Assembly (NCBI GenBank): GCA_012960115.1 | Contig: DUBX01000042.1 | Location: 85,364-149,363 of the forward strand | Reading direction: 5' to 3' | From: Porticoccaceae bacterium | GTDB taxonomy: Bacteria > Pseudomonadota > Gammaproteobacteria > Pseudomonadales > Porticoccaceae | DNA length: 64,000 bases | Shown: in pieces, positions 49,929 to 60,065 of the stretch | Layout: every line of letters starts with the position of its first letter | Position numbering within the stretch: the first letter of the stretch is position 1 | Notes under the pieces: generated by a model | What the model was told of the DNA's origin: nothing | The model's database searches: none | What the model saw: only the letters and a program-made list of their open reading frames with translations | Program-made: the position numbers and the translations under genes

Positions 49929-51290
49929 TTAGCGATTAGATAGTAGTTTAAACCGGGTCGAGGACCAGAGTACAAACCTTGAAAAAAATTCAGGTACCCG
50001 AATAAATATTAGCCCGACCACCATTATATTCATGGTGGCTACAGTAATGAAAAACTCCATAATACTCCAGCCCAAAAAGCTTAGGAAAAACATTCCCAGC
50101 AGGCTACCACCGACCATAAATGCGGCATTAATAATATTATTTACTGAGAGAACGCGTGCCCGCTTGTTACTGGCAGTTCGCTGCTGGACCATTGAGTTCA
50201 GAGGCACGATAAAGAAACCACCAAACATACCAATCATTACTAAGTCGATGAGTATATGGGTCCCGCCGCTGAGGCTGAAGAATTGACCCGGCATTACTTC
50301 ACCGAACGACGCATTTGCTTGCTGATAGGCGATGGAGGTAAAACTTAGATCAAAGGCAAAAATGCTTAAACCGAGAGCTCCCAACGGGACAATGCCTGGT
50401 TCAATAGCGCCTCTAGACAAGCGGTTACACAGTAAGGAGCCAATAGCGACGCCAACAATGAATGCGCCGAGTAAAATGGAGATTAGGCGGGGGTGGCCAT
50501 TCAATATGGTTACTGTGTAGTTGGGCACCTGGGTCAGAAAGCAACCGCCATAGAGCCAAAACCAAGAAATCGCCAGAATGCAGTAAAACACCGTACGGTT
50601 CTCGCGCGCCATGCGGAAATTACCTACTGTTTCGGTAAATGGATTTAGCCGTAGCTTTTGCCCTGGATTTTCTGAAGGGGCCTCTGGAATCTCTCTGCTA
50701 CTTACCCATCCAATCAGGGAGACAAGCACAATGAGTCCACTTAACATCGCAATGCCGTTCTCCAGCGTTACCATCCATCCGCCAATCAATGTACCAAGTA
50801 AAATAGATCCAAAGGTACCCATGCTTATCTGTGCATTACCTGCCAATAACTCATCGTTGTTTAAATGCTGAGGGATAAGAGAATATTTTGCAGGGCCAAA
50901 AAATGCTGATTGGGTACCCAGCAAAAATAAGATGACCAGCATGAAATTAAAATTCTCAGTCATCAGAGCGTAGGTGCCGGCCAACATAATAAAAATCTCA
51001 GCAAACTTAACTCTGCGCATTAACATTGCTTTGTCATAGGTATCTGCCAATTGCCCGGCTGTCGTAGAGAACAGGAAAAAGGGCAAGATAAATAAACCAA
51101 CGGCAAAGTTGGTGGTGAAGTTAGTGCTGCTATCTGACCCCGCGGCGGCGGTACTAACGACAATCACCAAGAGAGCATTTTTGAACAGATTGTCGTTGAG
51201 CGCGCCGAGAAATTGGGTAATAAAAAAAGGTAGAAACCTTCTTTGAGTAAACAGGTGGAACTGACTCTTGAGTTGATTAGTTTGTTCCAT
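49929..51290 (-). CDS. MFS transporter, LplT-like
   Basis: The 453-residue, twelve-helix protein starts with FLPFFITQFLGALNDNLFKNALL and has the MFS loop between helices 2 and 3 (AGQLADTYDKAMLMRRVKFAE). The segment LLGTQSAFFGPAKYSLIPQHL is characteristic of LplT, the lysophospholipid flippase. In other bacteria this half is fused to an acyltransferase; here it is free and no aas gene is adjacent. A role in lysophospholipid recycling is inferred. Confidence 0.85.
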   Translation of the reverse strand: MEQTNQLKSQFHLFTQRRFLPFFITQFLGALNDNLFKNALLVIVVSTAAAGSDSSTNFTTNFAVGLFILPFFLFSTTAGQLADTYDKAMLMRRVKFAEIFIMLAGTYALMTENFNFMLVILFLLGTQSAFFGPAKYSLIPQHLNNDELLAGNAQISMGTFGSILLGTLIGGWMVTLENGIAMLSGLIVLVSLIGWVSSREIPEAPSENPGQKLRLNPFTETVGNFRMARENRTVFYCILAISWFWLYGGCFLTQVPNYTVTILNGHPRLISILLGAFIVGVAIGSLLCNRLSRGAIEPGIVPLGALGLSIFAFDLSFTSIAYQQANASFGEVMPGQFFSLSGGTHILIDLVMIGMFGGFFIVPLNSMVQQRTASNKRARVLSVNNIINAAFMVGGSLLGMFFLSFLGWSIMEFFITVATMNIMVVGLIFIRVPEFFSRFVLWSSTRFKLLSNR

Positions 51291-51323
51291 TGAACCCTCG
51301 TTATTTAGCGTAGTGACTCGCGC

Positions 51324-51653
51324 CTAAAAAGTGTAAAAAACATAAGGCTGATCACCGATAACCCAACGATCGTGAGGCTGCCTCGGAATGTAAAACAAAT
51401 CACCTTCATGCATTTCTACAACAGGGCCATCAGCAAAAGCGGCTGTAGCACATCCAGATATTACCATTCCGACATGCTCTTCATCACAAAAATCTTTACC
51501 CAAGGGTTGCCTCACATCTGAGGACCATTTCCAACCCGGCATATAAGTCGCACGTCCTATGGTCATGTCGCCAAGGGTCACCGTTTCAAATTTTCCTTTG
51601 TCAAAGGTAGTGACTTCATCCGGGTTATCAAACTGTTTAAGAATCATACCCAT
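51324..51653 (-). CDS. Cupin-domain protein
   Basis: The 109-residue product has a single small cupin barrel. PGWKWSSDVRQPLGKDFCDEEHVGMVISGCATAAF carries the first motif, and MHEGDLFYIPRQPHDRW the second, with a His-rich metal site (EEH in the first half and H in PHDRW). No signal peptide. Such proteins bind metal and may sense or bind small ligands. It is 33 bases after the GNAT gene's end on the same strand, but that gene is downstream in sequence order. Function unknown. Confidence 0.8.
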   Translation of the reverse strand: MGMILKQFDNPDEVTTFDKGKFETVTLGDMTIGRATYMPGWKWSSDVRQPLGKDFCDEEHVGMVISGCATAAFADGPVVEMHEGDLFYIPRQPHDRWVIGDQPYVFYTF

Positions 51654-51685
51654 GCTAATACTCCTAATGTCTCAACAGCCGACTT

Positions 51686-52192
51686 TTATGTGTTTAAGCT
51701 GAGACTGAGAATAGAGGTTTTTCGACTGCCTGCGTGTCTGCGTTTAGGGTCAGCAAAACAATCAAGCTCAGTGAATCCAGCCTTTTCCATCATACCAGCA
51801 GAGGCTAGATTCTGTTCATGCCGATCTATGATTAACTCATGGGCACCGAGTTCTTTGGCTTTTATTGCAATCTGTTTAAGCAGAGTACTGCCAATACCGT
51901 TCCCGCTCCACTGAGCATGCACAACCACTTCAGCTACATAAACCACATCATTTCGGTCAACATAATGATCAAAAAGATCTGGGATATCTCCAGGTTGACA
52001 ATAAATGGCCATGCCAATAATGTCCTCTCCATCCTTGGCTACGAGACAAAAATCAGCCCCTACATCAAGGCGTTTGAATTGCTGTTTTACGCCATCCTCG
52101 GGAAGGTAGTTCCATTGATTAGTGCCCTGGTCAACGAGAAATTTTTGTAGGTAGTCAAGTTCATCCGCTAAAGCAAAGTGCGTAGTTAACAT
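51686..52192 (-). CDS. GNAT family N-acetyltransferase
   Basis: The 168-residue product has the GNAT fold: VYVAEVVVHAQWSGNGIGSTLLKQ is the acetyl-CoA binding motif A with the Q/RxxGxG/A signature (WSGNGIGS), and LASAGMMEKAGFTELD is the motif B end. It lies between the cupin gene and modC on the same strand. Substrate is not predictable from sequence; the family acetylates amines on small molecules, peptides or proteins. Confidence 0.88.
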   Translation of the reverse strand: MLTTHFALADELDYLQKFLVDQGTNQWNYLPEDGVKQQFKRLDVGADFCLVAKDGEDIIGMAIYCQPGDIPDLFDHYVDRNDVVYVAEVVVHAQWSGNGIGSTLLKQIAIKAKELGAHELIIDRHEQNLASAGMMEKAGFTELDCFADPKRRHAGSRKTSILSLSLNT

Positions 52193-52211
52193 GATCGAAT
52201 GCTCTTCAATG

Positions 52212-53279
52212 TTAGGTTAGTAATGCGGCAGTTTTAACCTGAGCATAAACCTTATCGCCCTCTTTAAGGTTTAGATTATAAGCCGATTTGCAAGTAATTC
52301 TGGACAGCAGAGCAGTTTCATCGGCAATTAATCGCACCGTCATCTGAGATTTGCTTTCTCTTACAATCTGATCGATGGTGACAGGAATGATATTGAGAAT
52401 ACTCGTGTTTTTTTGCTGCTCAAGAGTAATGCTGACATCGCGGGCGAGCACCTGTAAACGGACTTCTGAGCCCACGACTAAAGGTTCAGCCGCTACTGAA
52501 AATTGGCCGCCTAGAAATGTCAGAGAGGCTAAGCCAAATTCTTCATCGTAGTGTGATACAGAGGCTTCAATAATACTTTCAGCACGAGATTGATGAGCCA
52601 TCGGTAGGTCCATAGCGGTGAATATTTCACTCATCTTACCGGCGGCTTTTATCCCGCCATTATCAAGTAGCAACATGTGATCGGCTAGGCGAGCGACTTC
52701 GTTGCGTGAATGACTCACATACAGAACTGGGATGTCTAGTTGTTGATAAACGGATTCAAGATACGGCAATATATCGGCTTTTTGATCGTCCCCTAAGGCT
52801 GCCAAGGGCTCATCCAGTAACAACATTGAAGGGTTTGCGGCTAACGCGCGAGCAATGGCAACTCGCTGTTGTTCACCACCAGATAACTGCCACGGCATAC
52901 GTTGGAGCAGGTGCTCTATACCAAGTAAGTCTATGGCTTGTTGTAGGACGGCTGCAGAAGATCCATCTTTTGCACGCTCAAGGCCATAGTTGATGTTACT
53001 TTGCACAGTGAGATGGCTGAACAGGCTGGGTTCTTGGAAGACATAACCGATTTTACGTTGGTGTGTCGGCAAAAATATTCCATTCCCTTGCCATAGTGCA
53101 TCACCTACTTTGAGGTAGCCATTGTCGGCGTGCTCCAACCCTGCAATAGCTCTTAAAAGTGTTGTTTTACCGCTACCTGAGGGGCCGAATATGGCCGTCA
53201 CGCCGTTTTCAGGGATAACCGTATCGATGTTGAGAGCAAACTCACCACGTTGAATGTTAAAACGCACGGTTATGGTCAT
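52212..53279 (-). CDS. modC: Molybdate ABC transporter ATP-binding protein ModC
   Basis: The 355-residue ATPase has Walker A GPSGSGKT at 32-39, Q loop in YVFQEPSLF, signature [15 protein letters not shown] near 136 and Walker [13 protein letters not shown]. The C-terminal region (about 290-352) has a TOBE/MOP-like domain with [17 protein letters not shown], which binds molybdate in ModC. It overlaps modB by 4 bases at its start. Together with ModA and ModB it takes up molybdate for molybdenum cofactor. Confidence 0.95.
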   Translation of the reverse strand: MTITVRFNIQRGEFALNIDTVIPENGVTAIFGPSGSGKTTLLRAIAGLEHADNGYLKVGDALWQGNGIFLPTHQRKIGYVFQEPSLFSHLTVQSNINYGLERAKDGSSAAVLQQAIDLLGIEHLLQRMPWQLSGGEQQRVAIARALAANPSMLLLDEPLAALGDDQKADILPYLESVYQQLDIPVLYVSHSRNEVARLADHMLLLDNGGIKAAGKMSEIFTAMDLPMAHQSRAESIIEASVSHYDEEFGLASLTFLGGQFSVAAEPLVVGSEVRLQVLARDVSITLEQQKNTSILNIIPVTIDQIVRESKSQMTVRLIADETALLSRITCKSAYNLNLKEGDKVYAQVKTAALLT

Positions 53280-53959
53280 GGTTGGGCCACCGTGTAGCGA
53301 CGGTTAGTACCATAAACAACAATCAACAACAGAAATGAGAACAGTAAAAGACTGCCGGCCAACCAATGTGCTTGACCATACTCCAGAGCCTCAACATGAT
53401 CATAAATAGCAATTGAAGCGACTTGCGTACTCCCAGGAATATTGCCGCCAATCATCAACACCACCCCGAATTCACCCAGGGTATGAGCGAAGCCCAACAC
53501 ACTCGCAGTAATAAACCCCGGCTTAGCCATGGGCACGGCAATGGTAAAGAATCGATCTAGTGGCGATGCGCGAAGTGTTGCCGCTACCTCTAAGGGTCTT
53601 TGGCCAACAGCAGTAAAGGCATTTTGCAGTGGCTGCACAACAAAAGGCATGGAATAAAACACCGAGCCAATCACAAGTCCGGTAAAGGTAAAGGCCAAGG
53701 GCGCCCCACCTAACATATCCACAAGGCCACCGATCGGACCATTGGGGCCAAGTGAAATTAGCAAATAAAAGCCTAGCACCGTCGGGGGTAAAATAAGTGG
53801 GAGGGCAATAATGGCCTCAATAATGTACTTAAATCGCCATTGGCTGCGTGACAGCCACCAGGCCAGAGGTGTACCAATAACCAATAACACGAGCGTACTC
53901 ACCGACGCCAACTTAAGGGTCACGAAAAGCGCGGTTAAATCCTGTTCACTGAGGATCAT
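53276..53959 (-). CDS. modB: Molybdate ABC transporter permease ModB
   Basis: The 227-residue inner-membrane protein has about five helices. The motif [16 protein letters not shown] near residue 55 and the ATPase-contact loop with [25 protein letters not shown] match Mod[24 protein letters not shown] completes the family signature. Its start overlaps modA by 4 bases and its end overlaps modC by 4 bases, so all three are co-translated. Confidence 0.96.
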   Translation of the reverse strand: MILSEQDLTALFVTLKLASVSTLVLLVIGTPLAWWLSRSQWRFKYIIEAIIALPLILPPTVLGFYLLISLGPNGPIGGLVDMLGGAPLAFTFTGLVIGSVFYSMPFVVQPLQNAFTAVGQRPLEVAATLRASPLDRFFTIAVPMAKPGFITASVLGFAHTLGEFGVVLMIGGNIPGSTQVASIAIYDHVEALEYGQAHWLAGSLLLFSFLLLIVVYGTNRRYTVAQP

Positions 53960-54672
53960 GGTAAGTCATACCCGTAATTTTGAATAATCTGTCGAGCTAG
54001 GGAGCCTTCTAAAAACCTCAAAAAGTCCTTCGAAGCTTGTTTGTCGTTTAATAATACTGCTTGCTGATCAATCGGGCTATAGAGAGATTGGGGCGGCATC
54101 CAAAATGATCCTTGCACCGATCGCTTGGGGTTGACCGCTTGCGAATAGGCGACAAAACCCAACTCAGCATTACCGCTGTGCACGAATTGAAACGTTTGGG
54201 CGATGTTCTCCCCACGCACTAATTTAGTTTGTAGCTTTGGCCATATATCCAGCTTCACCATAACTTGCTTTGCCCCCAAGCCATAAGGGGATAATTTAGG
54301 GTTAGCCAGAGCCAAGTGGCGAATGTCTTGGCTATTCAATAGGGTCTCTTTAATATCATTGATATCTGGTTTTGAAGTCCACAGGACCAGCTTTCCTCTT
54401 GCATAGGTAGTGCGACTGCCGATAAGAGCGATACCTAGCTCTTCTAAAAGCGCGGGTCGTGCTGCGTCTGCAGCGAGGAATACATCGAAAGGCGCACCAT
54501 TTTTGATTTGCGCGTAGTGCTTACCCGTAGAGCCAAACGAAAGTACGACATGATGAGCCGTTGTCTTTTCAAACTCCACCGTGAGGGCTTTCATTGCAGT
54601 GGCAAAATTGCTGGCCACGGCCACTCTAATTTCATCAGAAAGTGCGGTTGTGCCAGCGCTCCACAGAGTCAA
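53956..54672 (-). CDS. modA: Molybdate-binding periplasmic protein ModA (start unclear)
   Basis: The mature protein starts near [15 protein letters not shown] and has [16 protein letters not shown]-like residues ([13 protein letters not shown]), [12 protein letters not shown] and [16 protein letters not shown], all typical of ModA. TTG 54672 gives only a short leader [11 protein letters not shown]. The same frame continues upstream as [16 protein letters not shown], a good signal peptide, but contains no ATG, GTG or TTG before a TAG. So either a rare start (ATT, ATC or ATA) is used or the 5' end is damaged. It heads modABC. Confidence 0.9.
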   Translation of the reverse strand: MTLWSAGTTALSDEIRVAVASNFATAMKALTVEFEKTTAHHVVLSFGSTGKHYAQIKNGAPFDVFLAADAARPALLEELGIALIGSRTTYARGKLVLWTSKPDINDIKETLLNSQDIRHLALANPKLSPYGLGAKQVMVKLDIWPKLQTKLVRGENIAQTFQFVHSGNAELGFVAYSQAVNPKRSVQGSFWMPPQSLYSPIDQQAVLLNDKQASKDFLRFLEGSLARQIIQNYGYDLP

Positions 54673-54801
54673 TATAAGTGATAAATTAATGGCTAGTTGT
54701 TTGATGGCAACGGCATCCGAATAATGAGTGTATCTCTCTCTATGCTACTGCTTGGAATCTGGGGCCGCAAGCGATGTGTTTCGACCGCGGCGAGATAAGG
54801 C

Positions 54802-55190
54802 TTAACCAAACAGCCAACTATGCATTAAGCGCCTAGGCGTCAGTGTGAAACTACCTGCCACCAGAAGAGCGCCCACATATAAACCAATCATTTTGCGCCT
54901 ATGCACCCGATATTGCCGGTGCGGATAGCCCTACACGCTGTGGGTACTGTATATAAAACAAATAGGCTTAGCAGATGTATGTAACCAAAATGATTTAGAA
55001 ATAGAGGGCCGATAACGGCTTCCATAAAAAGTGTAACGATGGTGGTAAATAGCAATAGCACCATATAAATTTTACCCAGCAGCCTGTGGACGGGTGTTCC
55101 TTTACGATTCAGTAGCAGGTAAGTACCGATGACGAAGGCTGGTGCTAAAGAGCCAAGATGAAGATAGGTTAATTGCATATAGGTCATCAC
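54802..55190 (-). pseudogene. DUF2306 membrane protein with a frameshift
   Basis: The first 90 or so residues (MQLTYLHLGSLAPAFVIGTY, GTPVHRLLGKIYMVLLL, FGYIHLLSLFVLYTVP) match the DUF2306 family. The frame then stops at 54888. If one base is added in the CCC run at 54906-54908, the frame continues as HRRKMIGLYVGALLVAG, then FTLTPRRLMHSWLFG and stops at 54802-54804, the normal end. So this is either a true single-base loss or a sequencing error. The family is of unknown function with several membrane helices. Confidence 0.75.
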
Positions 55191-55211
55191 AAACCCTTTT
55201 AAGTAAGTCTA

Positions 55212-55481
55212 CTATTGGGCCGCTTTGTTGCCACCTGATGCTCTGCTTCCCCAGGGAGAGGGTGGCTCAAACGTTGATATATACAGCCCCTCTACTTTTT
55301 CTCTAGCCCAGGGCGTTTTACGCAAGAATTTTAAGGACGACTTAATTGACGGGTTGCTCTTGAAGCTGTTAATGCTGATGCGCTGCGCAAGGCCATTCCA
55401 ACCATAATGATCAACGAGGGAAGTGACCACCATTTCTAAGGTGATGCCGTGCAATGGGTTGTTGGGCTGTTTTTCAGTCAT
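55212..55481 (-). CDS. VF530 family (DUF2132) DNA-binding-like protein
   Basis: The 89-residue protein matches the VF530 family: [29 protein letters not shown] and [23 protein letters not shown] are its signature blocks. A structure is known for a Vibrio member; the name says DNA-binding on the basis of fold, but the role is unclear. A Ser/Gly-rich tail follows the conserved part. The start overlaps the end of the upstream hydrolase gene by 8 bases. Confidence 0.88.
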   Translation of the reverse strand: MTEKQPNNPLHGITLEMVVTSLVDHYGWNGLAQRISINSFKSNPSIKSSLKFLRKTPWAREKVEGLYISTFEPPSPWGSRASGGNKAAQ

Positions 55482-56412
55482 TCGGCACTATAGCATCACT
55501 AGTCGAAAGTGACTTTAAATAGGTTTCATAATGTTTTAACACCGAAGAGGGCGCCTCTACTTGGGGGTAGTGGCCAATCAATGGTAGTTCAGCCAGATAA
55601 TCTAATCGGCAATTCAATTCTTTATAGCGTGCCACCATATGGTCACCCGATACTGGGTCTACAGAGCCATTAATTAAGCCTAGTGGAATAGTGGATTTTT
55701 GTAGTGCAGATACCCAGCGCTCTCGATGTTCAATCCGGTCACGCATGTAGGTAATCAGATTGTGGAAAATGTGCTTTCCGTCCCTGAAATTAATTAGCCA
55801 CCAAAAATTTTCTAGGTCTTGTTCTGAAGGCTTACTTTGTGGGCCAAAAACCGAACTAAAATTTTTGCTGAATTTTGAGTAACCGGTTAATCGATTTAAA
55901 AATTTACCTAATGGGCTCAATAGTAATTTTTGCGTTAGCAGCGCTCGGTGCGTTTCGGGGAATAAACCGCCATTAAGGAGGCAGCAGGAAAGCCATGTTC
56001 CTGCTCCAGCGCCGGCCAACTGACGCGCCAGCAGTTCTTGCGCTACGGTATCGCCATAGTCGTGCGCCAACACATGAAAGCTATTAAGCCCTTTTGTTTT
56101 AACTAAGGCTTCAACAATGTCAGCTTGACCATGAATACTATAACGATGGCTGTTGGGCTTGTCCGAGAAGCCAAAGCCCAGCATGTCTAAAGCGATTAAT
56201 CGATAGTTCTGTGAGAGTGAATGCCAAATGGGAGCCCAATCCCAACTTGACGTAGGAAATCCGTGTAGCAATACAATCGTCGGTAAATGGGTAGCCCCCT
56301 CATCGATAACAAAGATCGAGTGGCCAAGTAAAATTTCTAGCTCACCCCGCGACTGCCATTGTTTTGGAGAGATGTAGTCAGGGTTGTCATTTGAGTCCAT
56401 TAGGCGTTCCAA
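55474..56412 (-). CDS. Alpha/beta hydrolase, MEST/haloalkane dehalogenase-like
   Basis: The 312-residue protein has the fold's [10 protein letters not shown] oxyanion segment (His50) and [14 protein letters not shown]. The nucleophile elbow reads [15 protein letters not shown], with Asp118 instead of Ser, as in haloalkane dehalogenases, epoxide hydrolases and mammalian MEST, which it resembles in this block. The catalytic His is probably in [14 protein letters not shown]. No signal peptide. The true substrate is unknown. It overlaps the VF530 gene by 8 bases. ATG 56397 (MDSNDNPD) is an alternative start. Confidence 0.85.
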   Translation of the reverse strand: MERLMDSNDNPDYISPKQWQSRGELEILLGHSIFVIDEGATHLPTIVLLHGFPTSSWDWAPIWHSLSQNYRLIALDMLGFGFSDKPNSHRYSIHGQADIVEALVKTKGLNSFHVLAHDYGDTVAQELLARQLAGAGAGTWLSCCLLNGGLFPETHRALLTQKLLLSPLGKFLNRLTGYSKFSKNFSSVFGPQSKPSEQDLENFWWLINFRDGKHIFHNLITYMRDRIEHRERWVSALQKSTIPLGLINGSVDPVSGDHMVARYKELNCRLDYLAELPLIGHYPQVEAPSSVLKHYETYLKSLSTSDAIVPND

Positions 56413-56523
56413 GCGTTAGTTATCAGTACTCTAAAGTCACGATAGTAAGGGCTAGAAGCTTGACCTTAATTTCTGCTAAGTGCAATACTGACCGACATTC
56501 AAACCTCAAGAGAATTACAGCAA

Positions 56524-58401
56524 ATGCCTGCGGAAATTCAGACTATTGATACCCTCATTAAAAATGCAAAAGTATTTAATAATGGTGAAACACCTGTTGT
56601 TGAGGATGTCGCGGTCAGTGACGGGCGTATCGTCGCACGCGGAACAGACTTAAATGAAGAGAATGCCCGCCGCGTTATCGATGCAGAGGGTATGTGGTTG
56701 ATGCCGGGCTTATTCGACATACATACTCACTACGATTTAGAGTTAGAAGTTGCGCCTGGATTACCTGAATCAACGCGCCACGGTACCACATCAGTGGTGA
56801 TCGCCAATTGCAGTTTGGGGCTAGCGTTTGGTGCTCAGCGCGACGGCACTAATGACCCGATTGTCAGCTGTTATGCACGAGTTGAAAATATTCCAAAGTC
56901 GGTGCTCAAAAGTTGTGCCGACAATATTACTTGGGACAACCCAAAAGCCTATTTGGAGCATTTGGATGAATTGAATCTGGGGCCCAATGTGGCGGTTCTT
57001 TTTCCTCATTCAATGTTGCGTATCGACGCTATGGGGTTTGATAACAGCGTGACTCGAGATCCCACCAGTCATGAAATTAACAGTATGAAAGAGACACTTT
57101 CAGACGCCCTTAAGTGTGGCTATGCGGGGTTCTCAACCGATGCACTGCCTTTCCATTATTTGGCGGCTCAACCTCACTGCGAGAAGACTATTCCGACTCA
57201 GTTCGCAAAGTATGGCGAACTTAAACAGCTTGCTCAGGTAGTCAGAGAGCAGGGGTCTACTTGGCAGGCGACCCCACCAAAAGACAGTGTTATAGGCACC
57301 TTGAGGACCTTTTTACTGACTAGCGGTAGACTTCATGGGAAACCGTTAAGAACCACCGTTGTTGCAGCCTTAGATATTGCCAATAACTGGAAGCTTTCTA
57401 AGATGGTAAAGACATTATCAAATTTACTTAACTCTTCCTTGGTGCAGGGCGATTTTCATATGCAAGCACTGGGTGCACCTTTTAAGGTTTGGTCTGATGG
57501 GGCGATTACCCCGCTTGCGGAAGAGATTCCAGAACTGCGTCGGCTGAATGAGACGGATATTGAGGATCGTGAAGGGCGACGTAAAATTCTGCACGACACT
57601 GACTATATTAAGTCATTCAAAGACATGTGGATGAGGGGTAAGCAAGGCTGGAATCTTGATCGATTGAAACGCAAACTAAATGTCGAGGATTTTGCTTTCA
57701 ATCGAACACTGGCTGATATGACAGTGGATAGATGCCCACAAAAAAATTGGCAGGGAATGGATTTTCAGGCGGTTTTAGATCGTGTTGTGGCTATTAAGCA
57801 AGATCAGTGCAAAGAGCCGGTCAGTAAAGCAGAGCAGAAATTAGTGAAATCAGATTTTTTCTGGATTGCCGATGAAGGTGACTTCATGCTGCAAATGCTG
57901 AGAACCTTTGATACTGATTTAAGCTGGAGCACAATTACGGCTAACCGCGACATGAAGGTTGTTCGAGAATTGCTAATGAACCCCAAGTTACTGCCAGGAT
58001 TTAACGACAGCGGTGCTCATTTAACCAATATGGCGTTTTATGATGTTAATCTGAGAAGCTTGAAGTTAGCGGCTGAAGGTGGCGATAGCGATGTCAGTTA
58101 CATGGTTAAGCGGCTGACTAAAGATGCGGCAGATGTATTTGGTGTTGCCGGTGGGACTATCCATGAAGGTGATATTGCTGACCTTATTTTGATCGATCCA
58201 GAGCAGCTTACAAACTATGACGGTGAGAACAATGTACAGCGAGTTCATCGTGAAGAATTTCAGCATGAGCAGTTAGTTAACCGATCAGATGGCGTGGTGC
58301 CATTGGTGATGATTGGCGGTCATACGGCGTGGGAGGGCAATGATTTTGCACCTGACTTGGGGCAAAAGCCTATGGGTCGTTTATTGCGAGCTATTAATTA
58401 A
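56524..58401 (+). CDS. N-acyl-D-amino-acid deacylase family amidohydrolase
   Basis: The 625-residue metal-dependent amidohydrolase begins with the beta-sandwich part (TLIKNAKVFNNGETPVVEDVAVSDGRIV), then the metal site DIHTHYDLE (His67, His69) and GTTSVVIANCSLGLAFG. The late FNDSGAHLTNMAFYD block and VHEGDIADLILIDPEQL-like segment (IHEGDIADLILI) close the fold. Relatives hydrolyse N-acyl-D-amino acids or act as related amidohydrolases. It is larger than classic D-aminoacylases (about 480), with insertions in the middle. Alone on the plus strand. Confidence 0.85.
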   Translation: MPAEIQTIDTLIKNAKVFNNGETPVVEDVAVSDGRIVARGTDLNEENARRVIDAEGMWLMPGLFDIHTHYDLELEVAPGLPESTRHGTTSVVIANCSLGLAFGAQRDGTNDPIVSCYARVENIPKSVLKSCADNITWDNPKAYLEHLDELNLGPNVAVLFPHSMLRIDAMGFDNSVTRDPTSHEINSMKETLSDALKCGYAGFSTDALPFHYLAAQPHCEKTIPTQFAKYGELKQLAQVVREQGSTWQATPPKDSVIGTLRTFLLTSGRLHGKPLRTTVVAALDIANNWKLSKMVKTLSNLLNSSLVQGDFHMQALGAPFKVWSDGAITPLAEEIPELRRLNETDIEDREGRRKILHDTDYIKSFKDMWMRGKQGWNLDRLKRKLNVEDFAFNRTLADMTVDRCPQKNWQGMDFQAVLDRVVAIKQDQCKEPVSKAEQKLVKSDFFWIADEGDFMLQMLRTFDTDLSWSTITANRDMKVVRELLMNPKLLPGFNDSGAHLTNMAFYDVNLRSLKLAAEGGDSDVSYMVKRLTKDAADVFGVAGGTIHEGDIADLILIDPEQLTNYDGENNVQRVHREEFQHEQLVNRSDGVVPLVMIGGHTAWEGNDFAPDLGQKPMGRLLRAIN

Positions 58402-58454
58402 ATTAAAACTCTCGCTCTGCTTAACAGTTTGGCGCTAACTTTTTAGGGGAAGTC

Positions 58455-58483
58455 AGTGGGCTGGTTTTTGCGAACCGCCTACT
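58455..58483. terminator. Hairpin between converging genes
   Basis: AGTGGGCTGGTT (58455-58466) and GAACCGCCTACT (58472-58483) pair with two mismatches. It sits between the converging deacylase and symporter genes. No T tract follows on the plus strand. Possibly a two-way terminator. Confidence 0.4.
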
Positions 58484-58492
58484 CCTAAATTA

Positions 58493-59380
58493 CTAAGACG
58501 CCTGCTTGCGGCGCCAAGTAATAAATATAAAACCCATAATTAATTGCCACCCGCCATACAGCAGCAACGATAGGAGCACCATGTCTGCAAGTGGATTTGT
58601 CTGCCCGGCAATAAGCGGGAACAACGAAATCTTAATCAAAAGGCCTAAATTAATATTTCTAACGACCACCTCCATTTCAATCGCAGTGTTTTCTGCCTTA
58701 CTAAGGCCAAAGGTTTTAGTGATAAAAACACCCGCAATGGTGAGACTGAGTATAAACAGACATAGCCATGCGAGGTCCATAGCGGAAGCTGTGGCAAAAT
58801 TAATACGCCCAGCACCTAGAGACCCAAGAACAATAATGGCAATACCTAAAAGTGATCCTCTTACGCAAAAAGTTGAAAATTGCGGGGCATATTTTGGGTA
58901 CTTTCTTAAAAAACTCATTCCTACTAATAACGGTACTAAAAGGCAAAGACCAATCTCAATGGCAACCCGCATGGTGGGCATTGAAAAATTGTCAGGCATA
59001 AAGTCGGCTATTAAAAAATCGAGTATTACAGGTGTTGTTACTAGGCAGGCAAACGACGTCAAGGCCGTTATGCTGATCGACAGGGGTACATTGCCTCGGG
59101 CTAAAAAAGTAAAAATATTCGACACTGCGCCACCGGGGATAGCGGCAATAATAGCGATGCCAATGACCATTCCGGGGGAGAGATTTATGTAACTAATAAA
59201 ACCAAAGGCAATAAGCGGCACTATAATTAGCTGCATCATCAACCCTAGGTTCACCGCTTTGGGTTGTTGCACGACTTTCTGAAAATCGGATACCTGCAGT
59301 CCAGCCCCCATACCTAACATTGCCAGTATTAACTGTATAACGGCGACCCAATATTCGTATTGCAGATAAAGCTCAACCAT
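58493..59380 (-). CDS. Bile acid:sodium symporter family protein
   Basis: The 295-residue protein has about nine or ten helices and the BASS family pattern, with LGMGAGLQVSDFQKVVQQPKAV near residue 20 and AIPGGAVSNIFTFLARGNVPLSISITALTS, the crossover region that binds sodium. TAIEMEVVVRNINLGLLIK matches the second such region. Bacterial members carry pantoate, 2-keto acids, taurocholate or similar anions. Substrate unknown. It is 36 bases after ogt on the same strand. Confidence 0.92.
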   Translation of the reverse strand: MVELYLQYEYWVAVIQLILAMLGMGAGLQVSDFQKVVQQPKAVNLGLMMQLIIVPLIAFGFISYINLSPGMVIGIAIIAAIPGGAVSNIFTFLARGNVPLSISITALTSFACLVTTPVILDFLIADFMPDNFSMPTMRVAIEIGLCLLVPLLVGMSFLRKYPKYAPQFSTFCVRGSLLGIAIIVLGSLGAGRINFATASAMDLAWLCLFILSLTIAGVFITKTFGLSKAENTAIEMEVVVRNINLGLLIKISLFPLIAGQTNPLADMVLLSLLLYGGWQLIMGFIFITWRRKQAS

Positions 59381-59416
59381 ATTACTTATCCTTAACAGTT
59401 ACCGTTGTTCAAAATA

Positions 59417-59944
59417 TCAGTAGGCCAGTACTTTTTCTTCGAGCTCTAAAAGACGTTTTTTTAAAGGTAAGCCACCACCATAGCCGCCCATGTTTCCATC
59501 GCTGGCAATCACTCTATGGCAAGGGATAATAATAGCTAATGCATTGGCACCGTTGGCGGTGCCGACAGCTCTTACCGCACCTACATTATCAATCGTTGTT
59601 GCTAAATCTTGGTAAGACTGAGTTTCACCGTAACTAATAGTCTGCAGGGCATCCCATACACTTTTTTGGAAAGGTGTTCCTGCGGTTATCAGAGGAAGAT
59701 CAAAAGATGTCCGGGCTCCCGAAAAGTATTCGTTTAATTGGACTTTGGTGGTTTCGATGACTTCACTGGGTTTTTCAACGAACACTGCACGGAGCAACTT
59801 TTGAATCCGATCATCAACAGCTGAACGCAATTTGCGGTAGCGAAAGTCACAGAGACATAACTTATTATCGTAGGAGCCCAAGATAAATTCAGCATAGGAA
59901 TGCTTAAAGTATTGAATGCTGATTTTATGCATTAGTTTAGCCAT
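59417..59944 (-). CDS. ogt: Methylated-DNA-protein-cysteine methyltransferase
   Basis: The 175-residue suicide repair protein takes the methyl group from O6-methylguanine. The active site IIPCHRVIASDG (Cys142) and the helix ending GGYGGGLPLKKRLLELE are diagnostic. TPFQKSVWDALQTISYGETQSY is the start of the DNA-binding domain. The N-terminal part is degenerate, as in Ogt-type proteins without Ada's regulatory domain. It is unlinked to ada or alkA here. Confidence 0.95.
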   Translation of the reverse strand: MAKLMHKISIQYFKHSYAEFILGSYDNKLCLCDFRYRKLRSAVDDRIQKLLRAVFVEKPSEVIETTKVQLNEYFSGARTSFDLPLITAGTPFQKSVWDALQTISYGETQSYQDLATTIDNVGAVRAVGTANGANALAIIIPCHRVIASDGNMGGYGGGLPLKKRLLELEEKVLAY

Positions 59945-60065
59945 CCTTGTGTCTTCGAGTACCAGTTAAAATTTCATTGGTGACCAATCGTGCCAGTGAC
60001 ATAACCAATAGAAAGAGACCACCATAATTACTTTTTCATCTGCTTACACCATAAAAACCTTCTAA

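Noticed and set aside
58506-59192. A 228-codon plus-strand ORF over the bile-acid symporter gene
   Set aside because: It is antisense to a clear membrane protein; hydrophobic codons on one strand commonly open the other.
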